Assembly: GCF_907164915.1 (NCBI RefSeq)
Contig: NC_061862.1
Coordinates: 125,063,641-125,127,640 of the forward strand
Length of the DNA: 64,000 bases
Direction: 5' to 3'
DNA from: Impatiens glandulifera
Lineage: Eukaryota; Streptophyta; Magnoliopsida; Ericales; Balsaminaceae
Below, piece after piece: positions 12,636-22,014 of the stretch. Numbering within the stretch: the stretch's first letter is position 1; the number at the start of each line of letters is the position of its first letter. Both the position numbers and the translations under genes were made by a program. The notes under the pieces are model-generated. The model saw nothing but the letters and a program-made list of their open reading frames with translations. It did not search any database and had not been told where the DNA came from.

Positions 12636-12985
12636 GGATAATTAAGTCACAATTTATTTGATTTTTATATTATTGGAAGATAACTTTTTAAAAAAAGAAT
12701 TATATTATATGCCTATTTAAAATGTCAAACAATAATATTAATTTGATAATTCTACATGTAACACTCTCCTAATAATTATAATTATAAGTAGTTAGTTGAT
12801 ACTTTCAATTGATATTAATGTAGTATAATAATACTACTTAATTTAATAATTTAATATTAATAATCATTTACATATTCATAATTTAATGCTTACCTAACAA
12901 TCTTAATATGAAATTGACTTAATTTATGGTGATCTATAAATAATTTAATAATTTAATTAAATCAAACAAATAAATTGTGACTTAT
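12636..12985. mobile_element. AT-rich MITE-like element, unit 1 (short form)
   Basis: The left end GGATAATTAAGTCACAATTT is answered in inverse by AAATTGTGACTTA at the right, so the segment has terminal inverted repeats and no ORF. Units 2 (24512-25162) and 3 (about 38069-38722) carry a ~300-bp longer form that begins AATTTAATAATAAAAAAG and ends CTAGTTATCC, missing here. The class is not resolved. Confidence 0.4.
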
Positions 12986-13149
12986 TTTATTTTTGTTAGA
13001 GGTGGGAAATAAATTGTGACCTAGTTATTCATTTTATAATTTTCTTTTATGTCATGATTGGTATTTTGTCTAAACTATTCTTACTATTTTTTTTATAGGG
13101 AGGACATACAATATGAGAGGAGTAAAAACACAGAACACAAAGATCACAC

Positions 13150-14452
13150 CTTTATTTGATCCTTCCCATTTGTTCCAAAATCTGGCCAAACATTTGAGAC
13201 ATTCTCCTCAAGCTTCAATTTTCTGCTCAACAATATACTTATTAGTTTCTCAAAGCTGCATCTGCCATTTCACTTATAAAAGCAACCATATTACAGAAGA
13301 AACATGCTAAAAAATAGGCATATAAATGTAAAGAGTATCAAGACATATATATACATACCCATTGTCAACCAACCAATGCATCAATCCAGCTGCAATCCCT
13401 TTCGTGACAGAAAATACAGGAAACAAGCTAACAGGCTGCACTGGGCGAGGATCATATCTACCCAGCATTCCGGCAGCTCATGTATCAATTATTACCTCTC
13501 CATCTTTATAGGCACATACCTTAACAGTAATTATTTACAATCAACAAGTGAGGTTCAAATATAAACAGGTTACATAAGAAAAGTATCTCTCTACTATTAC
13601 AAGACCCACAATCATGATTCAAATGGGAAGGAATCAAATAATTAAGTAGGCTATGACTATTTAGTTAAAATTGAAATCAGGATTGAAATTCAAATCTATT
13701 ATGCTTGGAAGAATTTCTAGATTATATAATACTTGAAGAAAAACTCTATTTCTCGTCTTTTTTTTCCTTTCATGCTCTCTCACCATTAACATATATGTAT
13801 CTGAAAACGTATCTAAATACAAAACAATAATTATTAACATTGACATCTACTTGGATACCAAGTATTTTGTCAGCATTTCCCAGCTCAACAAGGAGCTGCC
13901 TCAATTTGGCCTCCACATTGGAAAGGACTGGAGTATCGTGTATCCATTGTGTATTTTGTGCTGGCCCCTTACTAATATTTCTGACATAGGTCAAGTCATT
14001 ACAGGATCAAAATACAAGTAAATCCAAAATACTAGGAAGCCACAGAACATATTTATAAATTACTAACCCTTGCAATACAGACTCAGCAAAAGGTCTGATG
14101 ATATCTTGATAACTGATGCGTGCGTTCATTGTGGATGAGAGCCCTAAATCAATGGAGGTGAATCAATCAATAAGAAAAAATCTTTAGAAGTGAAGATTGC
14201 AGGAGTCTGTGTTTAGATATCTCGGAGGAGATTTAGAACCCTAGTAAATATGACAATATCACCTGGAAAAGCATTAATCTGGAGAATATTTTTTACTCCT
14301 ATTAACTATCTTGGACTACATATCCAACAATAAATGGAGTCAATGCATTTTTATGTACATGAACTTACAGGATTAAAGCGTTTAACTTCTTTTGAGTTCA
14401 GTTGCGTTTTTTCCTACAAGGCTTTGAGGTTCTTAAGTCATTTAATTCTCAC
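13150..14452 (-). pseudogene. ABC1 kinase/beta-lactamase-domain gene fragment, unit 1
   Basis: Six exons on the minus strand match the family of plant atypical ABC1 kinases fused to a beta-lactamase-like serine hydrolase (recalled as Arabidopsis At5g24810). Exons: 14369-~14452 (QLNSKEVKRFNP), 14221-14278 (FPGDIVIFTRVLNLLR), 14068-14143 (SSTMNARISYQDIIRPFAES), 13851-13980 (VEAKLRQLLVELGN), 13359-13519 (GRYDPRPVQP, VFSVTKG) and 13150-13222 (KLKLEENVSNVWPDFG). SVTK is the Ser-x-x-Lys nucleophile motif of class C beta-lactamase-like hydrolases. The kinase catalytic exons and the rest of the hydrolase are absent. Breaks: TAG within the first exon (KAL*EKT), donor GT changed to AT after 14221, and an in-frame TGA at 13478-13480 (IIDT*AAG). 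All are shared by the three copies, so the gene was dead before the array formed. Confidence 0.85.
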
Positions 14453-15490
14453 TATTTCACCTGTATTGACATTTCTCTATCAATTCTACTTATATAGAAC
14501 ACATCCTTTTCCCCAGACACAAGTAAGATTGCACATTGATCGGGAAAATGTGTCGCTGGAATAACATGGTTCAACTTAGATTTGATCCTCCCAGTCCAGT
14601 GACACCAAAAAGAGATCATTCAAGTGAACCAGATACCTTGTACAATCCAAGCAAGCAGCTAGGAACAAAAGAATTAAGACACAGCTGTCAAATAAAGAAT
14701 TTAACACAAACAAGTTCATAGCAATGAACTTCTATGAAATGGTTTCACAATCTTCAATCAATTGTCCTCCTGATCATTGAATATGATTTGATCCATCAAT
14801 AACAGAAAGAAGAAAAAAAAAATGCTTGCAAGGAGTCCTATTAAAACAAAGAAATAGAGGAATTTGACAAGGGAGAAAGGGTTAAGGCTAAAGACCCTAA
14901 GAAAGGTCGAGCTCACAAAAGGAGTAAAAATTAAATCCAATTTTTTCAGAAATTTCAATATTCATAAATAAGTTGTGCAGAAAAAGAGAACAAGAGTATT
15001 CCAACCAGAAACATGAAAACTAATTTAGAGTGCACACCAAATTGAAGAGTAAGAAGATAGGAATGCAACCGGAGGGAGGCGGGCGCATCACCAAATTCCA
15101 CCATACTCGCTCGCCCTCACACTTTGCTGGAGTCTCCAGTCTCGTCTCGTCTCGTGTAAGTTCAATCCAACATCTAAGGACCCATACATACATGTGTCAG
15201 AATCCTCCATGTGTGACTGAGAAGGTTTGTTAGTTACATCTGGTTCCGATTCATATGCCATCATCATCATCAGGTAAGTAAGACTTGGATCACAAAATGT
15301 GTACTCAAGGCAGCTAGCTATCTATCTAGCAGAGATCGAGAGATCGAGATCAATCAATCGGAACCCCCGTCCGTCCGTCCGTCGATTCCTTCGTCGTCAA
15401 TCAATCGTTGTTGTTGTTGTTGTTGGGTTTCTTCATGCTCATGATCCCGTTGTGAAAGTCTTCTTCTTCAAGACCCTCCGACGGCAGGCA
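14453..15490. other. Spacer between ABC1K fragment and membrane ORF, unit 1
   Basis: No further ABC1K exon could be read upstream of 14453. From about 15060 the base composition becomes GC-richer, with CTCGTCTCGTCTCG, CCGTCCGTCCGTCC and (GTT)n runs. It looks like a plus-strand promoter or leader for the ORF at 15491. A possible donor CTCGTGTAAGTTC lies at about 15150. The same holds at 26636-27673 and 40193-41230. Confidence 0.4.
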
Positions 15491-15727
15491 ATGTCGCCGA
15501 GACCATTGTTGTTTGTGGCAGAAGAGTCTCTGTTCGCCCACTCGATCACCACGATCAACTTTCCCAATATTATTTTTTTCTTTCTTCTCATCGCTGTTAT
15601 TGTTTATATGACTGTTGTCCTGTCGATAGGAATATGGTTGTTTCATGTGTTTTGTTTTCATTGTATGATTGTGAATTTCGTCTGGCTTTACGTTATGTAT
15701 ATATTAGCTAGGTTTATTGCAAGATGA
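15491..15727 (+). CDS. Hypothetical 78-residue membrane ORF, unit 1
   Basis: ATG at 15491 opens 78 codons beginning MSPRPLLFVAEESLFAHS. The rest is strongly hydrophobic, with two or three possible membrane segments (IIFFFLLIAVIVYMTVVLSIGIW, then FVWLYVMYILA; the first is given only in part as IIFFFLLIAVIVY). The same frame extends upstream without a stop to about 15299 but with no earlier ATG. I do not recognise the family. The T-rich second half could equally be intron or UTR following a short first exon. The identical sequence in three units reflects recent duplication, not selection. Confidence 0.25.
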   Translation: MSPRPLLFVAEESLFAHSITTINFPNIIFFFLLIAVIVYMTVVLSIGIWLFHVFCFHCMIVNFVWLYVMYILARFIAR

Positions 15728-16115
15728 TCGATGTTCTGTTACTATAAAATGATTTCGGTTATTATTATTTTTATGTGTATGTTAAAAACTTATTTACCAC
15801 TACAGCTAAATTGCTAATTAAAATTAATTGTAATGCCCTAGGTATAAAATCTCATAAATAAATTCTATCAATATTTTCCAAATTTCAAAACTAACAAAGA
15901 ATAAAACAAATCAAGATTTGAAAAAGTAAATATTACTATTATTTTCTTCAATCATTACTCAACAAATCCTAGATTCATAATATTTCACATTATCCTTATT
16001 CAACAAATCCGAGATTCATAATACATATTTGACATTATTTCTCTTATTTGACACCGAACAGAAAGTAAAGAAGTACAAAAATATTGAAAAAGAAAGCATT
16101 CTAAAATCATATATA
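15728..16115. other. Spacer 3' of MADS gene, unit 1
   Basis: This AT-rich convergent intergenic stretch lies between the plus-strand membrane ORF and the minus-strand MADS gene. It holds a short direct repeat (CAACAAATCC-AGATTCATAATA at about 15961 and 16002). No other feature was seen. The same holds at 27911-28298 and 41468-41855. Confidence 0.5.
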
Positions 16116-16589
16116 TCAGCATGAAGATCCCGAACGAGATATACGTTTGTCCACTTCGCCCTTCATCTTCTCCAAATCCGTCTTCATCGCGGCCAAATGT
16201 TGCAAATCCTGCAACTCAAGATCATCAAAGCCCATACTGTTCAAAATCCATCCGATCAGCAACCCAGAATCGTCGGAATCGTCACCCTTGATATCCTCTA
16301 CGGTGGAAGGATCAGAAAGTTGCAAAATTCGGTCAACTACAACGTCAAAAGCGGGTCCGCTGTTGCCGGAGGTGTACATTTGACCGGCCGGGGAAAAGAC
16401 TACGGCGGCAACATCTTGATGTCCAGTAGATTGTTGAAATTGAGTCACAGCTTGAAAGAGACTGGCTTTGCGCTTAGAAAAACAGACCATTCTTTGAGAT
16501 TTATTCTCGATTCGCTTAATCTCGATCTTCTTCTTCCCTTGGCCTCTATTATTCCTTCTCCCGTCAGTTTCCGACGTCTCCTTCGTCAT
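16116..16589 (-). CDS. Type I (M-alpha, AGL62-like) MADS-box factor, unit 1
   Basis: A single open exon of 157 codons from the ATG at 16587-16589. Residues ~14-75 form a MADS DNA-binding domain: GKKKIEIKRIENKSQRMVCF, SKRKASLF, then AAVVFSPAGQMYTSG and FDVVVDRIL. The intronless gene and motif wording fit type I M-alpha factors such as AGL62/AGL61, which act in the nucleus in female gametophyte and endosperm development. No K domain is present. The C-terminus is short and acidic (KGDDSDDSG), then a weakly coiled LQDLQHLAAMKTDLEKMKGEV. The typical Cys-rich KKAxELCxLCGAE part is replaced by FQAVTQFQQSTGHQDV, so the I/MADS boundary has diverged. The frame extends upstream to a GTG at 16631, inside the minisatellite, but the ATG at 16589 is the credible start. 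The gene lies directly downstream of the 35-bp repeat. Confidence 0.8.
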   Translation of the reverse strand: MTKETSETDGRRNNRGQGKKKIEIKRIENKSQRMVCFSKRKASLFQAVTQFQQSTGHQDVAAVVFSPAGQMYTSGNSGPAFDVVVDRILQLSDPSTVEDIKGDDSDDSGLLIGWILNSMGFDDLELQDLQHLAAMKTDLEKMKGEVDKRISRSGSSC

Positions 16590-16615
16590 GATCTTTGGAT
16601 GGATGGATGAATCGC

Positions 16616-17095
16616 TTGGAGAGAAAGACACTCGGAGATTAGAATATAGCTTGGAGAGAAAGGCACTCGGAGATTAGAATATAGCTTGGAGAGAAAGGCA
16701 CTCGGAGATTAGAATATAGCTTGGAGAGAAAGGCACTCGGAGATTAGAATATAGCTTGGAGAAAAAGGCACTCTGAGATTAGAATATAGCTTGGAGAGAA
16801 AGGCACTCGGAGATTAGAATATAGCTTGGAGATAAAGGCACTCTGAGATTAGAATATAGCTTGGAGAGAAAGGCACTCGGAGATTAGAATATAGCTTGGA
16901 GAGAAAGGCACTCGGAGATTAGAATATAGCTTGGAGATAAAGGCACTCTGAGATTAGAATATAGCTTGGAGAGAAAGGCACTCGGAGATTAGAATATAGC
17001 TTGGAGAGAAAGGCACTCGGAGATTAGAATATAGCTTGGAGATAAAGGCACTCTGAGATTAGAATATAGCTTGGAGAGAAAGGCACTCGGAGAAT
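16616..17095. repeat. 35-bp minisatellite upstream of MADS gene, unit 1
   Basis: Thirteen full 35-bp units plus a partial one begin 27 bp from the MADS ATG. The consensus opens TTGGAGAGAAAGGCACTCGG and closes AGATTAGAATATAGC. Two main variants occur: A (GAGAAAG...CTCGG) and B (GATAAAG...CTCTG), plus a C variant (GAAAAAG...CTCTG). From 16861 the order is A-A-B repeated, a 105-bp higher-order unit. Read in the MADS sense strand, the unit holds no ATG. Confidence 0.95.
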
Positions 17096-17125
17096 ACAAT
17101 ATGCCGGTAGTACCGGAGGAGCAGC

Positions 17126-17144
17126 GATTATAAATATATATATG
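17126..17144 (-). promoter_or_regulatory. Possible TATA box for the MADS gene
   Basis: On the minus strand the sequence TATATATATTTATAATCG lies 30-50 bp beyond the far end of the minisatellite. If used, transcription would start near 17100 and the whole repeat would be 5' leader. Equivalent sites: about 29345-29362 (unit 2) and 42691-42704 (unit 3, shortened to ATATATATAATCG). The placement is inferred from sequence only; TA-rich DNA is common here. Confidence 0.3.
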
Positions 17145-17656
17145 GATAATATTTCGTCCGTCAACTTATACATATAATCTATCTAAGAAGTTTTAATTAT
17201 TTGGGAATATTTCCTTATATTTAATGCAGGATAAATATAAATAATATTTCAGTCTGGTGTTTATTGAAATCATATTAATTTATGTTATTCAAGTAATTAA
17301 TTAATGATGCAAATTTTTTTTTAAATATATATAAAGATTAATAATTTTAAAAAACTAAAAAAATATTAAATAACTAATTCATGTATATTCTTAATGCGTA
17401 TATTATGGTTTTGATTATTTATAAAAAAAATAATTAAAAAAGGTAACATTTATAAATATATATATAATAATAATAAATAATTTGATTACATCTAATTTAA
17501 AAAAGGTTAAAATTAATAAAGTTAATGTTATTATAATAGAAATTTGGGAAAATATTAAAATATTTAAATATTTGTTATTATTAATTAGTATTTTTTTAGA
17601 GAGAAATATGATGGTTTATATAACTATACCGTGTTGATGATCTATAGGAATATAGG
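17145..17656. other. AT-rich spacer between minisatellite flank and LINE 3' end, unit 1
   Basis: No gene seen. It is the segment that appears twice in unit 3, around the GAUT fragment. Unit 2 equivalent: 29363-29880. Unit 1 again lacks single bases in A/T runs here compared with units 2 and 3 (about 17199-17235). Confidence 0.5.
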
Positions 17657-20550
17657 TTTTTTTTAAAGGGATAACATCTTAGTATTATTTTATTAAAAAG
17701 ACTAAAAAAAGAGAAAAAAAATATAAAAGTTTAAGATTAGATCTAGACAATTTTTAGATTTAATAATGAAACAATAATTGAATTACAAACAACAACAACA
17801 ATCAATTAGAGCCTATAGCGTTTTACTTTGATTCTACTTGTGATTTTTTCAAACAAAATATCTCATATCTGACAGAACTTTCTAATATCTTCATTCTTTT
17901 CGATTCTTCTCTAAGATTGAAGGAGTGCATTTCCATCTGAAGTTATATCTCCCCAAATATCTTCAGTATCCATTGTGAGTTCTTGAATTTCTTTCTTCCA
18001 GATATTGTAGATTACTGCTCCAAAGTAACATTTCAGGATACTTACATAGAAGGATCTTCATTTTGCTTTATTCTTCATCCACTCTTGGATGTCTTCCCAT
18101 GTTCTTGGAAAGTTGATAATGTTCATATTTGCAGCATACCTTCTCCAGATTTGTATTATAAAAAAGTATTCCCCAAATAAATGGTTTATGATTTCCTCAA
18201 CTCCCGAACATAGGACACAGTTGATATCAGGAATGTTTATGTATTTTCAAATTCTGTCTTTTGTTGTCAACATTTTCCTGTATACCAGCTAGAGAATAAA
18301 TTGGTGACGAGGAATAATCTTTGGAGACCATACCAAATTATGTCAATTTACCTCCTATCCTCTTGTTCTAACCATTTCTCATGTCTTTCCTGTAATGAAC
18401 TTCTCATTGTTTTCTGTTTTCCAGCATATTTTATCATTTCTTTCATTGAGTTGCATATCTCTCATTAGATTTATGATTCTATCACATTCTGAAATAAGCC
18501 TCAGAAGTGAATCACATTTACCTTCATAGACGTCTCTAAATGAGTACTTGATGAATTCTCTTCTAACTCTGCTTTCTTGTATTTCTTTTTTTAATATAAT
18601 TATCCAGCCAAGGATCATGCCATAATAGTACCCTTCTTCCATTTCCAATTGTGGTTTGCACCATTTGAAATGTATCTTTTCTTATTTTTTCGATCTTCTT
18701 CAATGACCATGTCATTCTTTCATTGATGTTTTGTGTCCAGATACTCTGCTCTTCTTTCAGAAATCATGTATGCACCCATTTGACCCACAAGGAGTCCGCT
18801 TTCTGCTCTAACTCCCATAAACTCCTGATGGTGAGGGCTTTGTTCCATTCAACACAACTTTTTATTCCTAGTCCGTCTTCTTCTATGAGAGTGCAAACAT
18901 CCTCCCATTTGACTTTTCTGCCTCCTCTGTCTTGTGTTCCCTAGATGTAATCTCTCATGATTCTATTGAGTTCATCCATTACATTCTTTGGGATGACTAT
19001 CTGTTGTGCCCAGTAGCCAATAATCCAAAGATGACTCTTTTAACGAGCTCAATTCTACATACATAAGACAGTTTTTTCGTAGCCCAACCCAAGACAGAAT
19101 TTCTAACATTTTCTATCAGTTATTTGAAGTGATTATATCGGAGTTGTTTTGATGACAGGGGTACTCCAAGGTATTTCACTGGTAGTTCACCTTTCTTGAT
19201 TCCCATAATATTGAATATGTTTTCCTTTTACAACCAAACTTCATTCAGTCTTATATTGTAAAACCCATGAAATGATGACTTCTTAAAAGTATTTAAAAAA
19301 TGCAGTCAAGAATTTTCATTATTAAGACGAATAGGTAAGGAGATATAGGGTCTCCTTGCCTTACTCCCCTTTCACCCTTAAAAAAGTCTCCATGAATACC
19401 ACTCACGCTCACAACAAAGTGAGGAATGGAAACACATTGCATAATCCAATCAATAAAAATGATTGGAAAACCTGCAGTAAGGAGGAATTCGTGGATTGAT
19501 CCACATCTGATCGAGTCAAAAGCTTTTCTAATGTCAATTTTGAAACACACACATGGCGATAAGTTTTTCTTGCCATATTCATTCAATAAGCTCTGCATGA
19601 GTATGATGCCATGGGAAATAGAGCGTTTATGAATAAATATTGATTGCCTTAATCCTACAAGGTTATCAATAATTATTTTCAAACGTTGCGAAATAATTTT
19701 TGAAATAATTTTGTAAATAACATTGCAGCATGAAATATGACGAAAGTCATGAATTTTTTCCGGAATTGAATTCTTATGAATCAAATTCAACATTGTGACG
19801 TTCCATTGCTTCAACATTTTCCTATTTTGGAAGAATTCCAAAACCCCTTTGCTTACATCTTTACCCACTATTTCCCTGTTTTCTTTTAAAGAAGTTCGCG
19901 TTGAAACCATCTGGCCCTGGGCTTTTATCCCCCTTCATCGAAAATACTATTTTTCTGACTTCTTCCATACTAACTCTTGTAATCAATTGGTTGACACTTT
20001 CTTTACTGATTTTCCTTTACACAATTTGTTGAAGCAATCTTCGGTTGTCCTCTATTATTATGCTCGTTTCTGTTCCAATCAGCTTTTTGGATAAATTTAC
20101 TGCTTCCTCATGAACTGTCTTTTGTCCATGTAAAACATCTCTATTTGAGTTTGTGAGCCTTAAGACCTGATTTCTGAAATTCCTTGATGAACATTTTTTA
20201 TAGAAGAAAGAAGTATTATTGTCTCCTAATGAAAGTCAATTTTCTCTAAATTTTTGCTTAGCAAAACTTTCCTCTTTAGAACAAAGGTCTCTGAATCGCG
20301 TAAGAGCCTTTTTTCCTCTTCCCTGTTATAAGGTAGATTCGAAGCTCTCAGTTCCTTGCTTTGTATTTCCACCAGTTTCGTTCTGTCTTCCTCTACTCAT
20401 TTAAAAATCTCACTATATTTTTTCCAGTCTAGCTTATTCAGCTTCCCTTTTAGTAATCTTAATTTCTCACAAACTTTGAACATCTTTATTCCATTAATTC
20501 TGATGTTCTAAGTTTTATTAAGAATTTCATTAAATTCTTCATCTTTTACT
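17657..20550 (-). mobile_element. 5'-truncated LINE with dead reverse transcriptase, junction of units 1 and 2
   Basis: The minus strand reads from 20550 to a poly-A-like end at 17657. In order: endonuclease-RT linker (FFYKKCSSRNFRNQ); RT blocks EVRKIVFSMKGDKSPGPDGF, DFRHISCCNVIYKIISKII, KIDIRKAFDS and GVRQGDPISPYLFVL; then GELPVKYLGVPLSS; WNKALTIRSLWELEQK; and a zf-RVT-like end (DINCVLCSG). Right after the GDPISPYLFVL block the protein jumps to the sequence before GELPVKYLG, so the FADD catalytic block is missing. The endonuclease domain is absent. An extra T at about 19885 shifts frame in this copy. The longest open piece is 19293-19910. A non-LTR element of this type copies itself by target-primed reverse transcription; this one cannot. 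Confidence 0.88.
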
Positions 20551-20929
20551 CATGTTCTGTCCGTGTCGACTCGTGACCTTATTACGATCGTATAAACTAA
20601 TAATAATGTCATGATCGTGTCGTCTCGTGCTTGTGTCGTGTCCAATCCATGACCCGAGAGATATTATTGTATTGTGTCGTTCCATACTAATATCGAGTTG
20701 TATCGTGTCGGTTCGTGTTGATCCGACCCATTGCCCAACTCTAATATGAGGAAGAAGAACAAATAAACACCACTTATTCTTTCTTAGTTTTTTAAATTCC
20801 GTCCTTTTACTATAATTGTATCAGAATAACAAAGGTTTTCTTGTTCTTAATTCATTTAAGAAACCTAGCATTCCTTGAAGTTCGTATTTCCTCCTTGCTG
20901 CTCAACCCTACGGTTAGAGATTTTGTAAC

Positions 20930-21031
20930 CTAGTATGCTACTAACGTAGACACACTAGTTACAAGAGCCACAAAACTTAGGATTCCAAACGCAATCCACC
21001 AAAACAGTTTCATTTTATTCTGACTGTTCAT
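20930..21031 (-). CDS. 33-residue membrane-type micro-ORF, module a of unit 2
   Basis: ATG at 21029-21031, TAG at 20930-20932. The product starts MNSQNKMKL, has one hydrophobic segment FWWIAFGILSFVALV, and ends SVSTLVAY. It resembles a short single-pass membrane peptide or an isolated N-terminal anchor. A TATA box (TATAAATAG, minus strand, 21117-21125) lies about 90 bp upstream, right for a ~55-nt leader. No Cys, no cleavable-signal logic and no family recognised. Six window copies keep the same start, length and stop, but all are young duplicates. After the stop the other frames stay partly open to a TGA shared with unit 1a, so a longer ancestral protein is possible. Confidence 0.35.
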   Translation of the reverse strand: MNSQNKMKLFWWIAFGILSFVALVTSVSTLVAY

Positions 21032-21116
21032 GCTTGTAATTTATTGCTTATGATGATGATGATATGTATGATATCTACTAGTTTGTTTATATGATCGTCC
21101 TGTATTTTTTGGCCTT

Positions 21117-21125
21117 CTATTTATA
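21117..21125 (-). promoter_or_regulatory. TATA box of micro-ORF module a, unit 2
   Basis: TATAAATAG on the minus strand, in the context GCTTATAAATAGAAGGCC. It sits 86 bp upstream of the micro-ORF ATG and is conserved at the same place in every module, including module b (about 22097-22105) and units 1, 3 and 4. Confidence 0.45.
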
Positions 21126-21912
21126 AGCATTTAATTTATTCTTTACCTAAACCCCCCTAAATTCAAGACACGACACGGTCTAAACACACATGAAAATGTG
21201 CATCGACACGACACGATTGAGTCGAAACGATGATCAGCTCTAGTCGGAATAACACAAAACAAAAATATAAACACGAGTTAGTACGACACGAATTAACATA
21301 ACACGAAAGAGCTTGTTAATTATAATATTTTGACTAAATCAAGACACGACACGGTCACACACAAAAGATTGAGACACTACATGACACGACACGTACAATT
21401 GATAGTCTAACACTACATCTACGAGTATGAGTTTAGAGAAAATGTTAATGTTAAGTTGAATAGCTTAGGTCATGTGAATAATTGTGTTTATATTGTTTCG
21501 TGTGTATACTCGTGTTCATGCCATGTTTATACTCATGTTTTGTCCGTATCGACTCGTGACCTTGTTACGATAGTATAAACTCATAATCGTGTCATGATCG
21601 TGTCGTCTCGTACTTATGTTGTGTCCAATCCATGACCCGAGAGATATTATTGTATCGTGTCGTTCCATACTAATATCGAGTTGTATCGTGTCGGTTCGTG
21701 TTGATCCGACCCATTGCCCAACTCTAATCTGGGGAAGAAGAACATATAAACACCCCCTATTCTTTCTTAATTTTTTAAATTCCGTCCTTTTACTATAATT
21801 GTATCAGAATAACTAAGGTTTTCTTGTTCTTAATAAATTTAAGAAACCTAACATTTCATGAAGTTCGTATCTCCCCCTTGCTGCTCAACCCCACGGTTGG
21901 AGCTTTTGTAAT

Positions 21913-22014
21913 CTAGTATGCTACTAACGTAGACACACTGAATACAAGAGCCACAAAGCTTAGGATTCCAAACGCAATCCACCAAAACAATACCATTTTA
22001 TTCTGAATGTTCAT
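21913..22014 (-). CDS. 33-residue membrane-type micro-ORF, module b of unit 2
   Basis: ATG at 22012-22014, TAG at 21913-21915. It reads MNIQNKMVLFWWIAFGILSF, then VALVFSVSTLVAY. It differs from module a by Ser3 to Ile, Lys8 to Val and Thr25 to Phe, all compatible with a membrane peptide. Start, length and stop are unchanged. Confidence 0.35.
   Translation of the reverse strand: MNIQNKMVLFWWIAFGILSFVALVFSVSTLVAY

Larger units (their letters stand above)
7465..19304. repeat. Tandem segmental array, unit 1 (~11.8 kb)
   Basis: Starts inside LINE sequence at 7465 and runs to the matching point at 19304. Contents: LINE part, GTGTCG modules a, b and partial c, LINE scrap, MITE-like element, ABC1K fragment, 78-residue ORF, MADS gene, minisatellite, LINE 3' part. 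Its outer portions (7465 to about 13260, and near 17190-17560) carry many single-base indels, mostly in homopolymers, relative to the other units. The part from about 13300 to 17100 is essentially identical to them. Confidence 0.9.

Noticed and set aside
14758..14958. 66-codon minus-strand ORF with hydrophobic run, as a missing ABC1K exon
   Set aside because: It does not resemble any part of the ABC1 kinase, and T-rich DNA explains the hydrophobicity.
16147..16610. Plus-strand frames of 78 and 137 codons opposite the MADS gene
   Set aside because: They are antisense to a recognisable MADS domain and make no family match.
16590..16631. N-terminal extension of the MADS protein (SFSPSDSSIHPKI)
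   Set aside because: It would need a GTG start inside the minisatellite. The ATG at 16589 is the normal start.
16616..17095. CRISPR-like array
   Set aside because: Units are directly adjacent with no unique spacers. It is a minisatellite in a plant genome.
19795..20094. Plus-strand ~100-codon frames over the LINE (also 7955, 32000, 46498)
   Set aside because: Antisense of the reverse transcriptase. The minus strand explains the sequence.
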